This document shows, piece after piece, positions 1 to 5,421 of a stretch of 5,757 nt of DNA. The DNA lies in assembly GCA_022563625.1 (NCBI GenBank), contig JADFNA010000132.1, positions 1 to 5,757 of the forward strand, written 5' to 3'. Origin of the DNA: Candidatus Zixiibacteriota bacterium. Lineage in GTDB: Bacteria > Zixibacteria > MSB-5A5 > GN15 > JACZUZ01. The translations under genes were made by a program, and so were the position numbers. Each line of letters opens with the position of its first letter. Positions within the stretch are counted from its first letter, which is position 1. The notes beneath the pieces are model-generated. The model saw nothing but the letters and a program-made list of their open reading frames with translations. It was not told the origin of the DNA and searched no databases.

Positions 1-2
1 CG

Positions 3-134
3 AATGTTGCGATGCTCGATAGTATTCAAAGGGCCGTCGGCCAAAACGGTCAATTCCGGGCGACTATTCAGTCCACTGATCAGGACGGTGAAAAGGTTAA
101 CAGCCGCATCCAGATAAAGGAGATCGGTCGATGA
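3..134 (+). CDS. C-terminal end of a GspL/PilN-like secretion or pilus assembly protein (5' truncated by window edge)
   Basis: An open frame enters from the left edge and ends at TGA 132-134, giving 43 residues that begin NVAMLDSIQRAVGQ and end RIQIKEIGR. The predicted pattern is a helix (AMLDSIQRAVGQ), a strand (FRATIQ), a polar turn and another strand (VNSRIQIKEI). This is compatible with the ferredoxin-like periplasmic domain that ends GspL and PilN proteins. The main support is context: its stop overlaps the start of a GspM-like gene by ATGA (131-134), and gspL-gspM is the conserved order in type II secretion operons. If correct, the protein sits in the inner membrane and recruits the secretion ATPase GspE. 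The fragment alone is too short to identify the family. Confidence 0.45.
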   Translation, partial: NVAMLDSIQRAVGQNGQFRATIQSTDQDGEKVNSRIQIKEIGR

Positions 135-370
135 GGCGCTGGTTCGATTCACTGGAAGAGCGTGAAAAAATCCTGGTGCTGACAGCCGCGGTGTTTATCG
201 TGTGCGTAGCCTTCTGGTTTGGCGTCTGGACGCCGCTCGATAGTGGTCAGAAATCTGCCGCCGCCAGGGTTGAGGTCTGGAAGGTCTCGCTGGCTCCGGG
301 TGAAAAGATGGAATTCCTTGTCCCGGTTCGAATTGAGCATCCTGCGGAGATGCGCGTTGCAGGACTTTGA
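131..370 (+). CDS. gspM: Short GspM-like type II secretion inner-membrane protein, probably truncated by a frameshift
   Basis: The 79-residue product begins MRRWFDSLEEREKILVLTAA, followed by a hydrophobic helix at about residues 13-34 and then WTPLDSGQ. A short N-terminal 'W..L..RE+' stretch, one transmembrane helix, then 'W.PL' and a coiled-coil-like segment is the classic N-terminus of GspM, the inner-membrane partner of GspL in the type II secretion platform. The start overlaps the upstream stop as ATGA, typical of translational coupling. GspM proteins are usually about 150-200 residues, so this one has the membrane anchor and the beginning of the coiled coil but lacks the periplasmic ferredoxin-like domain. 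Residues after about 55 (EKMEFLVPVRIEHPAEMRVAGL) are not clearly GspM-like. A candidate continuation lies in another frame at 337-504. It may be a decayed gene, a sequencing or assembly indel, or a genuinely short variant. Confidence 0.55.
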   Translation: MRRWFDSLEEREKILVLTAAVFIVCVAFWFGVWTPLDSGQKSAAARVEVWKVSLAPGEKMEFLVPVRIEHPAEMRVAGL

Positions 371-504
371 GCCTCGAATCTGGAAATGCGACCTCGATGT
401 CCTTGATTTCGGAATTATTTCTTCCACTAGAGGCTGGCATATTGAGTCGTATATTGTATAATTGTGGCCGGTGGAATGAATCCGCATTCGAGAACTTATT
501 TTAG
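337..504 (+). pseudogene. Possible out-of-frame C-terminal remnant of the GspM-like gene
   Basis: This frame is open from just after a TGA at 334-336 to TAG at 502-504. It encodes a stretch containing GNATSMSLISELFLPLEAGI and then LSRILYN. A 'SLISEL...LEAGILSRI' segment resembles the 'l..Le.lA..aGi..ri' pattern seen in the periplasmic part of GspM/PilO-type proteins, though this is an impression and not an alignment. Joined to 131-370 by a shift somewhere between 337 and 370, it would make a protein of about 123 residues. Its stop lies directly before the Shine-Dalgarno of the next gene, as expected for a real gene end. There is no independent start signal, so it is not called as its own gene. 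Confidence 0.3.
434..462 (+). promoter_or_regulatory. Candidate sigma70-type promoter for the EHP-repeat protein gene
   Basis: A perfect -10 hexamer TATAAT (457-462) is preceded at exactly 17 bp by CTGGCA (434-439), which matches the TTGACA -35 consensus at 4 of 6 positions. Transcription would begin near 468-470, giving a leader of about 48 nt before the ATG at 517. It lies inside the possible gspM remnant, which suggests that the downstream gene does not depend on the secretion operon for expression. It rests on sequence match alone. Confidence 0.45.
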
Positions 505-516
505 GGAGGTCTTCTG

Positions 517-999
517 ATGAACAAACCACGAACAATGATAACGATCTTCAGCTTGCTCGCGCTGGCGTCATTTGGCGTTGCGCAGGAACACCCGGAGCAT
601 CCCAAAAAAGCGGAACACCCGGAACACCCTGCGGAGACCAAAACGACATTTAAGGTCGATGTTGATGCGATGGAGGCAGCTATCACCGGATATGTGGACG
701 GCGACTGTAAGTTAAAGGGCGGCTTTTTCATGGTTTTCGACACGAAATCCAAGAAAGCGCTGACCCTGACTCTGAGCAAAGTGCATAAGGAGAAGCTGGC
801 AAAGGTCGGCGAGAATCTGTACTTCGCCTGCTCTGACTTCAACTCGGCCGGCGGCAAAGTGTTCGATCTGGACTTTTTCATGCAGGAAACCGACGGCGAA
901 CTGGTTGTCACCGAAGTGATGATACATAAAGAAGACGGTTCTCCGCGCTACACCTGGTTTGAGGAAGAAGGCCTGTGGCAAACCAAACAGGTTGACTAG
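517..999 (+). CDS. Exported small protein with Glu-His-Pro repeats, uncharacterised
   Basis: The product is 160 residues and its function is not recognised. The ATG at 517 is preceded by AGGGAGGT (503-510) with a 6-nt gap, so the start is secure. Residues 1-22 form a signal peptide (hydrophobic ITIFSLLALASFGVA, likely cut before Gln23). The mature protein opens with a linker holding four Glu-His-Pro triplets, EHPEHP at 24-29 and again at 33-38. The four closely spaced histidines could bind metal or simply make a stiff polyproline-like spacer. A compact alpha/beta domain follows at about 45-157. It includes GDCKLKGGFFMVFD (62-75), a strand ALTLTL, a helix KVHKEKL, YFACSDF (102-108), VFDLDFFM, a strand LVVTEVMIHKEDG and RYTWFEEEGLW near the end. 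Two cysteines (64 and 105) could form a disulfide after export. It is 84 bp upstream of the transglutaminase-like gene and may be co-transcribed with it. No enzyme motif is evident. Confidence 0.85.
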   Translation: MNKPRTMITIFSLLALASFGVAQEHPEHPKKAEHPEHPAETKTTFKVDVDAMEAAITGYVDGDCKLKGGFFMVFDTKSKKALTLTLSKVHKEKLAKVGENLYFACSDFNSAGGKVFDLDFFMQETDGELVVTEVMIHKEDGSPRYTWFEEEGLWQTKQVD

Positions 1000-1083
1000 A
1001 TAGTCAGGCGCAACACGCGAATACATATTGACTCGCGAAATTATTTCTGCAACTTGGAGACGATTAGGACGTTTCAAATCAAT

Positions 1084-2130
1084 ATGAACGCGAAGTCAAA
1101 GATAACACTGGCTGCGGCGATTGTCGCAACCTGCGTGCTCGTTGCCGCGGCCATGCCGGAGGTTTCTTCCTCCGCTTTCTCTGGAAGCGAAGAGGTTCGC
1201 CAGCGCCGTTTTGAGTTCTCATACCATGTAACAATTCTCAACATACCCAGGGACGCCGAAAAAATCGAAGTAAGCGTCCCTGTCCCCCGTTCCGACGATC
1301 AACAAGCCGTCATCAATCAGTCAGTGGTATCGAATCTTGATTACACCCGTTACACTGACCCTGAATATGGCAACCAGGTCCTGATCTTTAAGGGTGTGCG
1401 GGGTAACGATAGCGAACTGCCCGACGCGGTCGAAATCCAAATAGATGTAACAGTCAACCGCCGCGAAGCCGGCGCTCTGCTTTCACACGTCGCGGCCAGT
1501 GACGATAATTCCGCCAATCAGAAACGCTTGCTGAAACGTTTTCTGGGACCCGACCGGCTTGTGCCAATCGACGGTCGCATCGCCAAGGAGGCGCGCGAAG
1601 TCGTGAAGGATGATATGGAGACAATCGAGAAAGCCCGGGCGCTCTATGACCACCTGTTTGCCACCATGAGCTACGACAAATCCGGCCAGGGATGGGGCAT
1701 GGGCGATGCTATCTACGCCTGTGACGTACGTAGCGGGAACTGCACCGACATCCATTCGCTGTTTATCGGCATGGCCCGCGCCTTGGGAATCCCGGCGCGC
1801 TTTGTGATGGGCTTCCCGCTTCCTGAAAACAAATCATCGGGCGACATCCCCGGCTATCATTGCTGGGCGGAGTTCTATGTCACTGGCTCAGGCTGGGTCC
1901 CGGTCGATATCTCCGAGGCCATCAAACATCCCGAGAAAAAAGATTATTTTTTCGGCAGATTAGACCCGAACCGGGTTGCGTTCAGCATCGGCCGCGATAT
2001 TCAGATTCTAACCTCGACAGGTAGCGAAGAGCTAAACTATTTCATCTACCCGCACACTCTTATTGACGGCCAACCCTTCGACGGCGCCACCCACGAATTC
2101 GCATTTACAGAACTCTCGGCAAAGCAGTAG
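1084..2130 (+). CDS. Exported transglutaminase-like (papain-fold) protein
   Basis: The product is 348 residues counted from ATG 1084. Residues 1-31 form a signal peptide or N-terminal anchor (basic MNAKSK, then LAAAIVATCVLVAAAMP). Residues about 40-130 are strand-rich with polar ends, like the beta domain that often precedes bacterial transglutaminase-like domains. The core at about 180-280 has the full catalytic triad: Cys220 in RSGNCTDIHSLF, His259 in GYHCWAEFYV and Asp275 in GWVPVDISEA. GxCxD, the GIPAR motif at 235-239 and the spacing are typical of the family. Such proteins cleave, transfer or hydrolyse amide bonds on peptides, often in the cell envelope; the substrate here cannot be told. 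An in-frame TTG at 1054 would add ten charged residues before the signal peptide and has no Shine-Dalgarno. The ATG has only a distant AGGA (1066-1069), so the start is moderately certain. The gene is convergent with the next gene, with a hairpin repeat in between. Confidence 0.9.
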   Translation: MNAKSKITLAAAIVATCVLVAAAMPEVSSSAFSGSEEVRQRRFEFSYHVTILNIPRDAEKIEVSVPVPRSDDQQAVINQSVVSNLDYTRYTDPEYGNQVLIFKGVRGNDSELPDAVEIQIDVTVNRREAGALLSHVAASDDNSANQKRLLKRFLGPDRLVPIDGRIAKEAREVVKDDMETIEKARALYDHLFATMSYDKSGQGWGMGDAIYACDVRSGNCTDIHSLFIGMARALGIPARFVMGFPLPENKSSGDIPGYHCWAEFYVTGSGWVPVDISEAIKHPEKKDYFFGRLDPNRVAFSIGRDIQILTSTGSEELNYFIYPHTLIDGQPFDGATHEFAFTELSAKQ

Positions 2131-2151
2131 TAGGACTGTCACAAGCGGCCA

Positions 2152-2199
2152 TAGGTCAGAATCCCCAAAGAAAGCGTCAGCTTTCGACGGGTTCTGACA
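2152..2199. repeat. 48-bp hairpin repeat, copy 1
   Basis: This near-palindrome lies between two convergent genes. The outer arm GTCAGAA (2155-2161) pairs with TTCTGAC (2192-2198). After a bulged T, CCC (2163-2165) pairs with GGG (2189-2191). A small internal loop follows, then GAAAGC (2170-2175) pairs with GCTTTC (2180-2185) around the loop GTCA. A second copy in the same orientation lies 503 bp downstream. No T-run follows on either strand, so a standard intrinsic terminator is unlikely. It resembles an intergenic REP-like element and could protect or end the two converging transcripts. Confidence 0.85.
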
Positions 2200-2204
2200 G
2201 TGGT

Positions 2205-2612
2205 CTACAACTTCGCGGCGTGATAAAACCTTTTGTTTAATCCAAGAACGTAGTATCCCAGCGCCGCAAAATATGCAACAGCGATATAGCTGTACCAATA
2301 CGGGAAAATGCCGATTATCGTGCGGTCGTTCGCAATCAAGATATACATATGGAACAACACAGAACCAAGAAGATGAAATACCAGCAGGGCATATGCAAGC
2401 CTATCCCACTTACTCTTGAAGAAGATTTCTTTGACAAAAACAAGAAACCCCATACCAGCATATCCAGCAAACAGTACAACGAACCAATCTACTTGAACAG
2501 GCATTTTTGTGATCGGGAAATCAAATATAAGGCGACTAATGTGAATTAAAGTTCCACCCAGGTATACTGGCAGCGCTACTTTGGCGAACGTTCTGTAGTA
2601 TAGTTTTCTCAT
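2205..2612 (-). CDS. Four-helix integral membrane protein, unknown function
   Basis: The 135-residue product has no signal peptide. Four hydrophobic segments lie at about 12-30 (VALPVYLGGTLIHISRLIF), 42-65 (DWFVVLFAGYAGMGFLVFVK), 72-93 (LAYALLVFHLLGSVLFHMYI) and 99-124 (IIGIFPYWYSYIAVAYFAAL). The loops and ends are basic (RRK-type residues at the N-terminus, KSKWDR between helices 2 and 3, NKRFYHAAKL at the end), so it is very likely an inner-membrane protein. Histidines 24, 80 and 88 lie within helices 1 and 3, which would allow a cofactor such as haem, but no known haem-protein motif is seen. The ATG at 2612 has no clear Shine-Dalgarno. At roughly 40-42% GC it is distinctly more AT-rich than the flanking genes, and it lies between two copies of the hairpin repeat. 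The lipoprotein gene upstream on the same strand ends 120 bp before it. I do not recognise the family. Confidence 0.75.
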   Translation of the reverse strand: MRKLYYRTFAKVALPVYLGGTLIHISRLIFDFPITKMPVQVDWFVVLFAGYAGMGFLVFVKEIFFKSKWDRLAYALLVFHLLGSVLFHMYILIANDRTIIGIFPYWYSYIAVAYFAALGYYVLGLNKRFYHAAKL

Positions 2613-2654
2613 ATAGATTTATTGTTCTTTAGTAGAATGTTATGATAAGATCCG

Positions 2655-2702
2655 TAGGTCAGAATCCCCAAAGAAAACATGAGTTTTCGACGGGTTCTGA
2701 CA
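2655..2702. repeat. 48-bp hairpin repeat, copy 2
   Basis: It is identical to copy 1 (2152-2199) at 44 of 48 positions and in the same orientation. Outer arms GTCAGAA (2658-2664) and TTCTGAC (2695-2701), the CCC/GGG pair and the bulged T are unchanged. The inner stem here is GAAAAC pairing with GTTTTC around the loop ATGA. Relative to copy 1, two of the four differences are a matched G-C to A-T exchange in the inner stem, and the other two lie in the loop. It sits between the 3' end of the lipoprotein gene and the start of the membrane protein gene on the minus strand. Confidence 0.85.
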
Positions 2703-2732
2703 TCCCTCGAACGCAAGGCTCCATTTTGTTAG

Positions 2733-3878
2733 TCATTGAATGAGCAGATCAACGGAAAAGGGAACGAGCAGACTGTCTAAGCCTACCAAATTATTATATC
2801 TCGGAAGAGTCCACCACCACTTTCCTTCAACATCCACGGAATACTTTGAATCCAGAGCTTCAGCAACAAGAACATTTCTTGACACATCTATTAATCTGAG
2901 ATGCACAGGTTTTTGCCGTGGTCTTCGGTAGCCAACAGTTTCGTCAAAGAAAACGCCCGGGCGCATTTCTACTAGAAGCAGGCTACCTGACTCACCCAAC
3001 CATTTTGCAGACACTATCCATTCGTCCGGCACAATGTCGAGACCATACGCCACCTCCGAAAATCCCGTTACGAATTTTCTTTCTTGTAAGTCATAGAGCA
3101 TTTCGGAATCTCTTGAATCGCGTTGGAGGCACAAGCCAAAGACGAGGAATCTGCCGTCAGCAGAGAGCATGGGCTTGTGGATTCCTATACCGCAATCTCC
3201 TTCAACTTCAAACGTCCACGTTACTTCACCAGTTCGGATATTGAAAACTCGACCCGTTACAAGACTGAGCGCCAGGAGGGTTGAATCATTCATCCACAGC
3301 ACATCTCTAATCCACCAATTGAGGCTGTCGATAGATGTCCTGTACCAATTACTTGGCCTGTCGTCGATACCCACGGCTTCAATGAGCCAGTCCACAGACG
3401 ACTCCTGTAAGTCTACAATCGCCAATCCCGTCGATGTAAAGGTGAATTCATTCCGGTCATCTTCTCCGATAATTACGGCCATTCTTTTCGAATCGGGACT
3501 GAAAGACATCTCATACATCTCGTACATCTCTTTTCCAGAAAATGCCGTCTCATATGTTATCTTTCCTGTGCCGTCCATAACTCTAACCCTGGTGGGTTCA
3601 GTTCCCCCACCAACCAAAAGGGCCGCGAGCTTATCGCCTCTAGGTGATACAGTAAGTCCCCCCCAACGTCCACCGAATGTGGCAACTGGAGTAGTAGCTC
3701 CCCCCGGAATCACATGCTTGTAGATATGCACAGTTCTCCATCCATCATCTGTCCTTTCACCGTCTTTTCGCTCAAACGCGATCTGCTGTGCGACGGAGTT
3801 TTGGCAACCCATAACACAACACAGGTTGAGACCGAATATACACAGGAATAAGAGAAGCCCCTTGGAAATTGGTTTCAT
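2733..3878 (-). CDS. Probable lipoprotein with beta-propeller-like (WD40-like) repeats
   Basis: The product is 381 residues. The N-terminus MKPISKGLLLFLCIFGLNLCCVMGC is a signal peptide ending in a lipobox-like VMGC, so Cys25 is the likely lipidated residue; signal peptidase I cleavage near SVAQ (28-31) is the alternative. The rest looks like repeated four-stranded blades, each with a small 'S.dG+.la' turn: LTVSPRGDKLAALL (75-88), MSFSPDSKRMAVII (124-137), and later MLSADGRFLVFGL and SAKWLGESGSLLLVEM. This is the WD40/PD40-like propeller style often found in secreted proteins of environmental bacteria, where it binds partners or glycans; there is no sign of catalysis. A 9-bp tandem repeat (3507-3530) encodes MYEMYEM. 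The ATG at 3878 has GAGG at 3893-3890, 11 nt away. The gene lies 27 bp after the flavoprotein stop on the same strand and may be co-transcribed. Its GC is about 48%, below that of the flavoprotein. Confidence 0.8.
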   Translation of the reverse strand: MKPISKGLLLFLCIFGLNLCCVMGCQNSVAQQIAFERKDGERTDDGWRTVHIYKHVIPGGATTPVATFGGRWGGLTVSPRGDKLAALLVGGGTEPTRVRVMDGTGKITYETAFSGKEMYEMYEMSFSPDSKRMAVIIGEDDRNEFTFTSTGLAIVDLQESSVDWLIEAVGIDDRPSNWYRTSIDSLNWWIRDVLWMNDSTLLALSLVTGRVFNIRTGEVTWTFEVEGDCGIGIHKPMLSADGRFLVFGLCLQRDSRDSEMLYDLQERKFVTGFSEVAYGLDIVPDEWIVSAKWLGESGSLLLVEMRPGVFFDETVGYRRPRQKPVHLRLIDVSRNVLVAEALDSKYSVDVEGKWWWTLPRYNNLVGLDSLLVPFSVDLLIQ

Positions 3879-3905
3879 TGAGAATTTGACCTCATTTTGT
3901 TATCC

Positions 3906-5288
3906 TCACCCATCCATCGCCATAAACAAATTATTCAACGACTCAGCCAGGGTTGGATGCGCGAATACGCCATCGCGGACCGTTGTGTATGGGACTTTGC
4001 CCATCATCGCCATCTGCAGTACCGACATCACCTCACCGCCCTCTATTCCCAAAACCGCCGCGCCGAGAATCTGTTCCGTGTCGGCATCGACAATCGCTTT
4101 CATAAACCCGCGCGTTTCATCCATCTCCAGCGCCCGGGCGACATGTGTCATCGGGATTTTCGCGACGCGGTAGTTCAGCCCCTGCTCTTTGGCCTGGCGC
4201 TCAGTGAGTCCAACCCGGCCGAGTTGAGGGTCTGTGTAGACACAGTACGGGACCAACCTCCCGCTCGTATTGGCATCACCGCCATCAATGATATTGGCCT
4301 TCAAAACGCGGAAATCATCATAAGAGATATGAGTAAAGGCCGGGCCGCCATTGACATCACCCAACGCCCACACCCCGGAGGCGCTGGTCTCAAGTTTGTC
4401 ATTGACTTTGATATTCCCCCGCGAATCGGTCTCAATTCCGGATGCCGACAGATTTAGTGTGTCAGCATTCGACACTCGCCCGACGCTGACCAGCAAGTGT
4501 GATCCGCTGAGTGTTTTCTCGCCGGTGTGGGACTTGAACGTGACTTCGACGCCCCTGTTTTCAGACCCGGAAACTCCCAGCGGCCGGGCTTCAAGTATCA
4601 CTTTAACTCCGTCTTCGGTCAGGATTTTCAATACTTCCGCCGCTACATCTTCATCCTCACGTCCCAGCAGGCTTTTGCCGCGCTGGATTATTGTCACCTC
4701 GGACCCGAAGCGGCGGAACATCTGCCCGAATTCGACTCCGATATATCCGCCGCCAATCACCAGCAAATGTTCCGGGACCTCGCCCAGCTCCATGATAGTC
4801 GTGGATGTCAGATACGGCGTCTTGCTGAGTCCCTCAATGTCCGGAATCAGCGGTCTGGTCCCGGCGTTGATGAAAATCTTGTCGGAGCGAATCTCGCGCG
4901 TCCCGCCGTCGTTGAGCGCCACGCTAAGCGTTTTAGGTCCGGTGAATGAAGCAGTTCCGCGAATCAGCTCCAATGTCTCGTGGCGTGTCATGCCTCGCTC
5001 ACTGCCGCCGCGAAACATGTCCACGATTTTGCGTTTGCGCTCGCGCACTGTCTGCAGGTTGATTTCCATATCAGAGCATTCGACCCCGTACTCCCGCCCC
5101 CGGCGCGCCAGATAAGCAACTCGCGCGCTGGCAACCATTGTCTTGGTCGGAGTACAGCCGACATTGACACATGTCCCACCCACATCTCCGCACTCGACTA
5201 TCGCCGTATTCCATTTCGCCACTGCGAACGCGCCCGCCAGCGGTTTTCCGCCCTGCCCGGTGCCAATCACTATCGCCTTATAGTCCAC
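3906..5288 (-). CDS. FAD/NAD(P)-dependent pyridine nucleotide-disulfide oxidoreductase, MerA/lipoamide dehydrogenase family
   Basis: The product is 460 residues from a GTG at 5288. It is a class I flavin disulfide reductase: an N-terminal FAD fold with VIGTGQGG (7-14), the redox disulfide Cys40/Cys45 in GGTCVNVGCTPTK, an NAD(P) fold with VIGGGYIGVEFG (177-188), the second FAD motif ALGDVNGGPAFTH, and a C-terminal dimerisation domain with the catalytic base pair His444/Glu449 in HPTLAE. Electrons pass from NAD(P)H through FAD to the disulfide and on to a small disulfide or other acceptor. Homologues are often named mercuric reductase, but the N-terminal metal-binding domain and C-terminal Cys-Cys pair of MerA are both absent, so Hg(II) reduction is not supported. 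No lipoyl partner is nearby. Homologues typically begin a few residues before the first glycine motif, and the GTG has AAGGGG 7 nt upstream. ATG at 5306 or 5333 would add 6 or 15 residues. The protein is cytoplasmic. Confidence 0.93.
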   Translation of the reverse strand: MDYKAIVIGTGQGGKPLAGAFAVAKWNTAIVECGDVGGTCVNVGCTPTKTMVASARVAYLARRGREYGVECSDMEINLQTVRERKRKIVDMFRGGSERGMTRHETLELIRGTASFTGPKTLSVALNDGGTREIRSDKIFINAGTRPLIPDIEGLSKTPYLTSTTIMELGEVPEHLLVIGGGYIGVEFGQMFRRFGSEVTIIQRGKSLLGREDEDVAAEVLKILTEDGVKVILEARPLGVSGSENRGVEVTFKSHTGEKTLSGSHLLVSVGRVSNADTLNLSASGIETDSRGNIKVNDKLETSASGVWALGDVNGGPAFTHISYDDFRVLKANIIDGGDANTSGRLVPYCVYTDPQLGRVGLTERQAKEQGLNYRVAKIPMTHVARALEMDETRGFMKAIVDADTEQILGAAVLGIEGGEVMSVLQMAMMGKVPYTTVRDGVFAHPTLAESLNNLFMAMDG

Positions 5289-5295
5289 ACTTCCG

Positions 5296-5301
5296 CCCCT
5301 T
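5296..5301 (-). promoter_or_regulatory. Shine-Dalgarno supporting a GTG start for the flavoprotein
   Basis: Read on the minus strand, AAGGGG lies 7 nt before GTG 5288, giving a product that begins VDYKAIVIGTGQGG. The upstream ATG at 5333 has no Shine-Dalgarno, and the ATG at 5306 has only GAGAG two nt away. The start remains a judgement. Confidence 0.5.
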
Positions 5302-5366
5302 CCCATCGCTCTCTTATTTAGCGCCACTATCATTCATTGGTCACAAGTTCGGTAAAACCCGTCAGT

Positions 5367-5413
5367 AGGTCAACCGTATCTGATTCTTATCTGAACATAC
5401 GGGCCGAAGACCT
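5367..5413. promoter_or_regulatory. Repeat cluster in the divergent intergenic region, possible operator or leader hairpin
   Basis: AGGTC (5367-5371) and CCGTAT (5374-5379) are mirrored by ATACGG (5397-5402) and GACCT (5409-5413). Within the loop, TATCTGA occurs twice (5377-5383 and 5388-5394), 11 bp apart, about one helical turn. Closely phased direct repeats between divergent genes are a common layout for regulator binding, but the arms are short and the outer pair has uneven spacing, so chance cannot be excluded. Confidence 0.3.
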
Positions 5414-5421
5414 GTTATATT
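5392..5421 (+). promoter_or_regulatory. Weak candidate promoter for the thioredoxin-like gene
   Basis: TGAACA (5392-5397) matches TTGACA at 4 of 6 positions, and after 18 bp TATATT (5416-5421) matches TATAAT at 5 of 6. Initiation would be near 5428, about 52 nt before the ATG. The -35 overlaps the second TATCTGA repeat, so a protein bound there would interfere with polymerase. Confidence 0.3.

Noticed and set aside
149..535. Minus-strand open frame of 128 codons across the gspM region
   Set aside because: It is antisense to a better-supported gene, crosses the intergenic region and the start of the EHP gene, and its composition is that of a shadow frame.
1028..1056. TTGACT with a 17-bp spacer as a promoter for the transglutaminase-like gene
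   Set aside because: The -35 is good, but the hexamer at the right distance is AACTTG, a poor -10. The gene may instead be read through from the EHP gene.
1054..1083. TTG at 1054 as start of the transglutaminase-like gene
   Set aside because: It adds METIRTFQIN before a normal signal peptide and has no Shine-Dalgarno; ATG 1084 gives a typical export signal.
2152..2199. Intrinsic terminator
   Set aside because: The stem is interrupted by a bulge and an internal loop, and no T-run follows on either strand.
2152..2702. CRISPR array from the two hairpin repeats
   Set aside because: There are only two copies, 503 bp apart with a gene between them, rather than regular short spacers, and no cas gene is visible.
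3507..3530. 9-bp tandem repeat as a regulatory or phase-variable element
   Set aside because: It has fewer than three copies and keeps the reading frame (MYEMYEM), so copy change would not switch the gene off; it is noted in the lipoprotein entry only.
3169..3723. Plus-strand open frame of 184 codons opposite the lipoprotein gene
   Set aside because: The minus strand has a signal peptide, a Shine-Dalgarno and propeller motifs; this frame has none of these.
4351..5115. Long plus-strand open frame of 254 codons opposite the flavoprotein
   Set aside because: It lies entirely antisense to a gene with all family motifs, is rich in Ser, Pro and Arg, and shows no recognisable domain.
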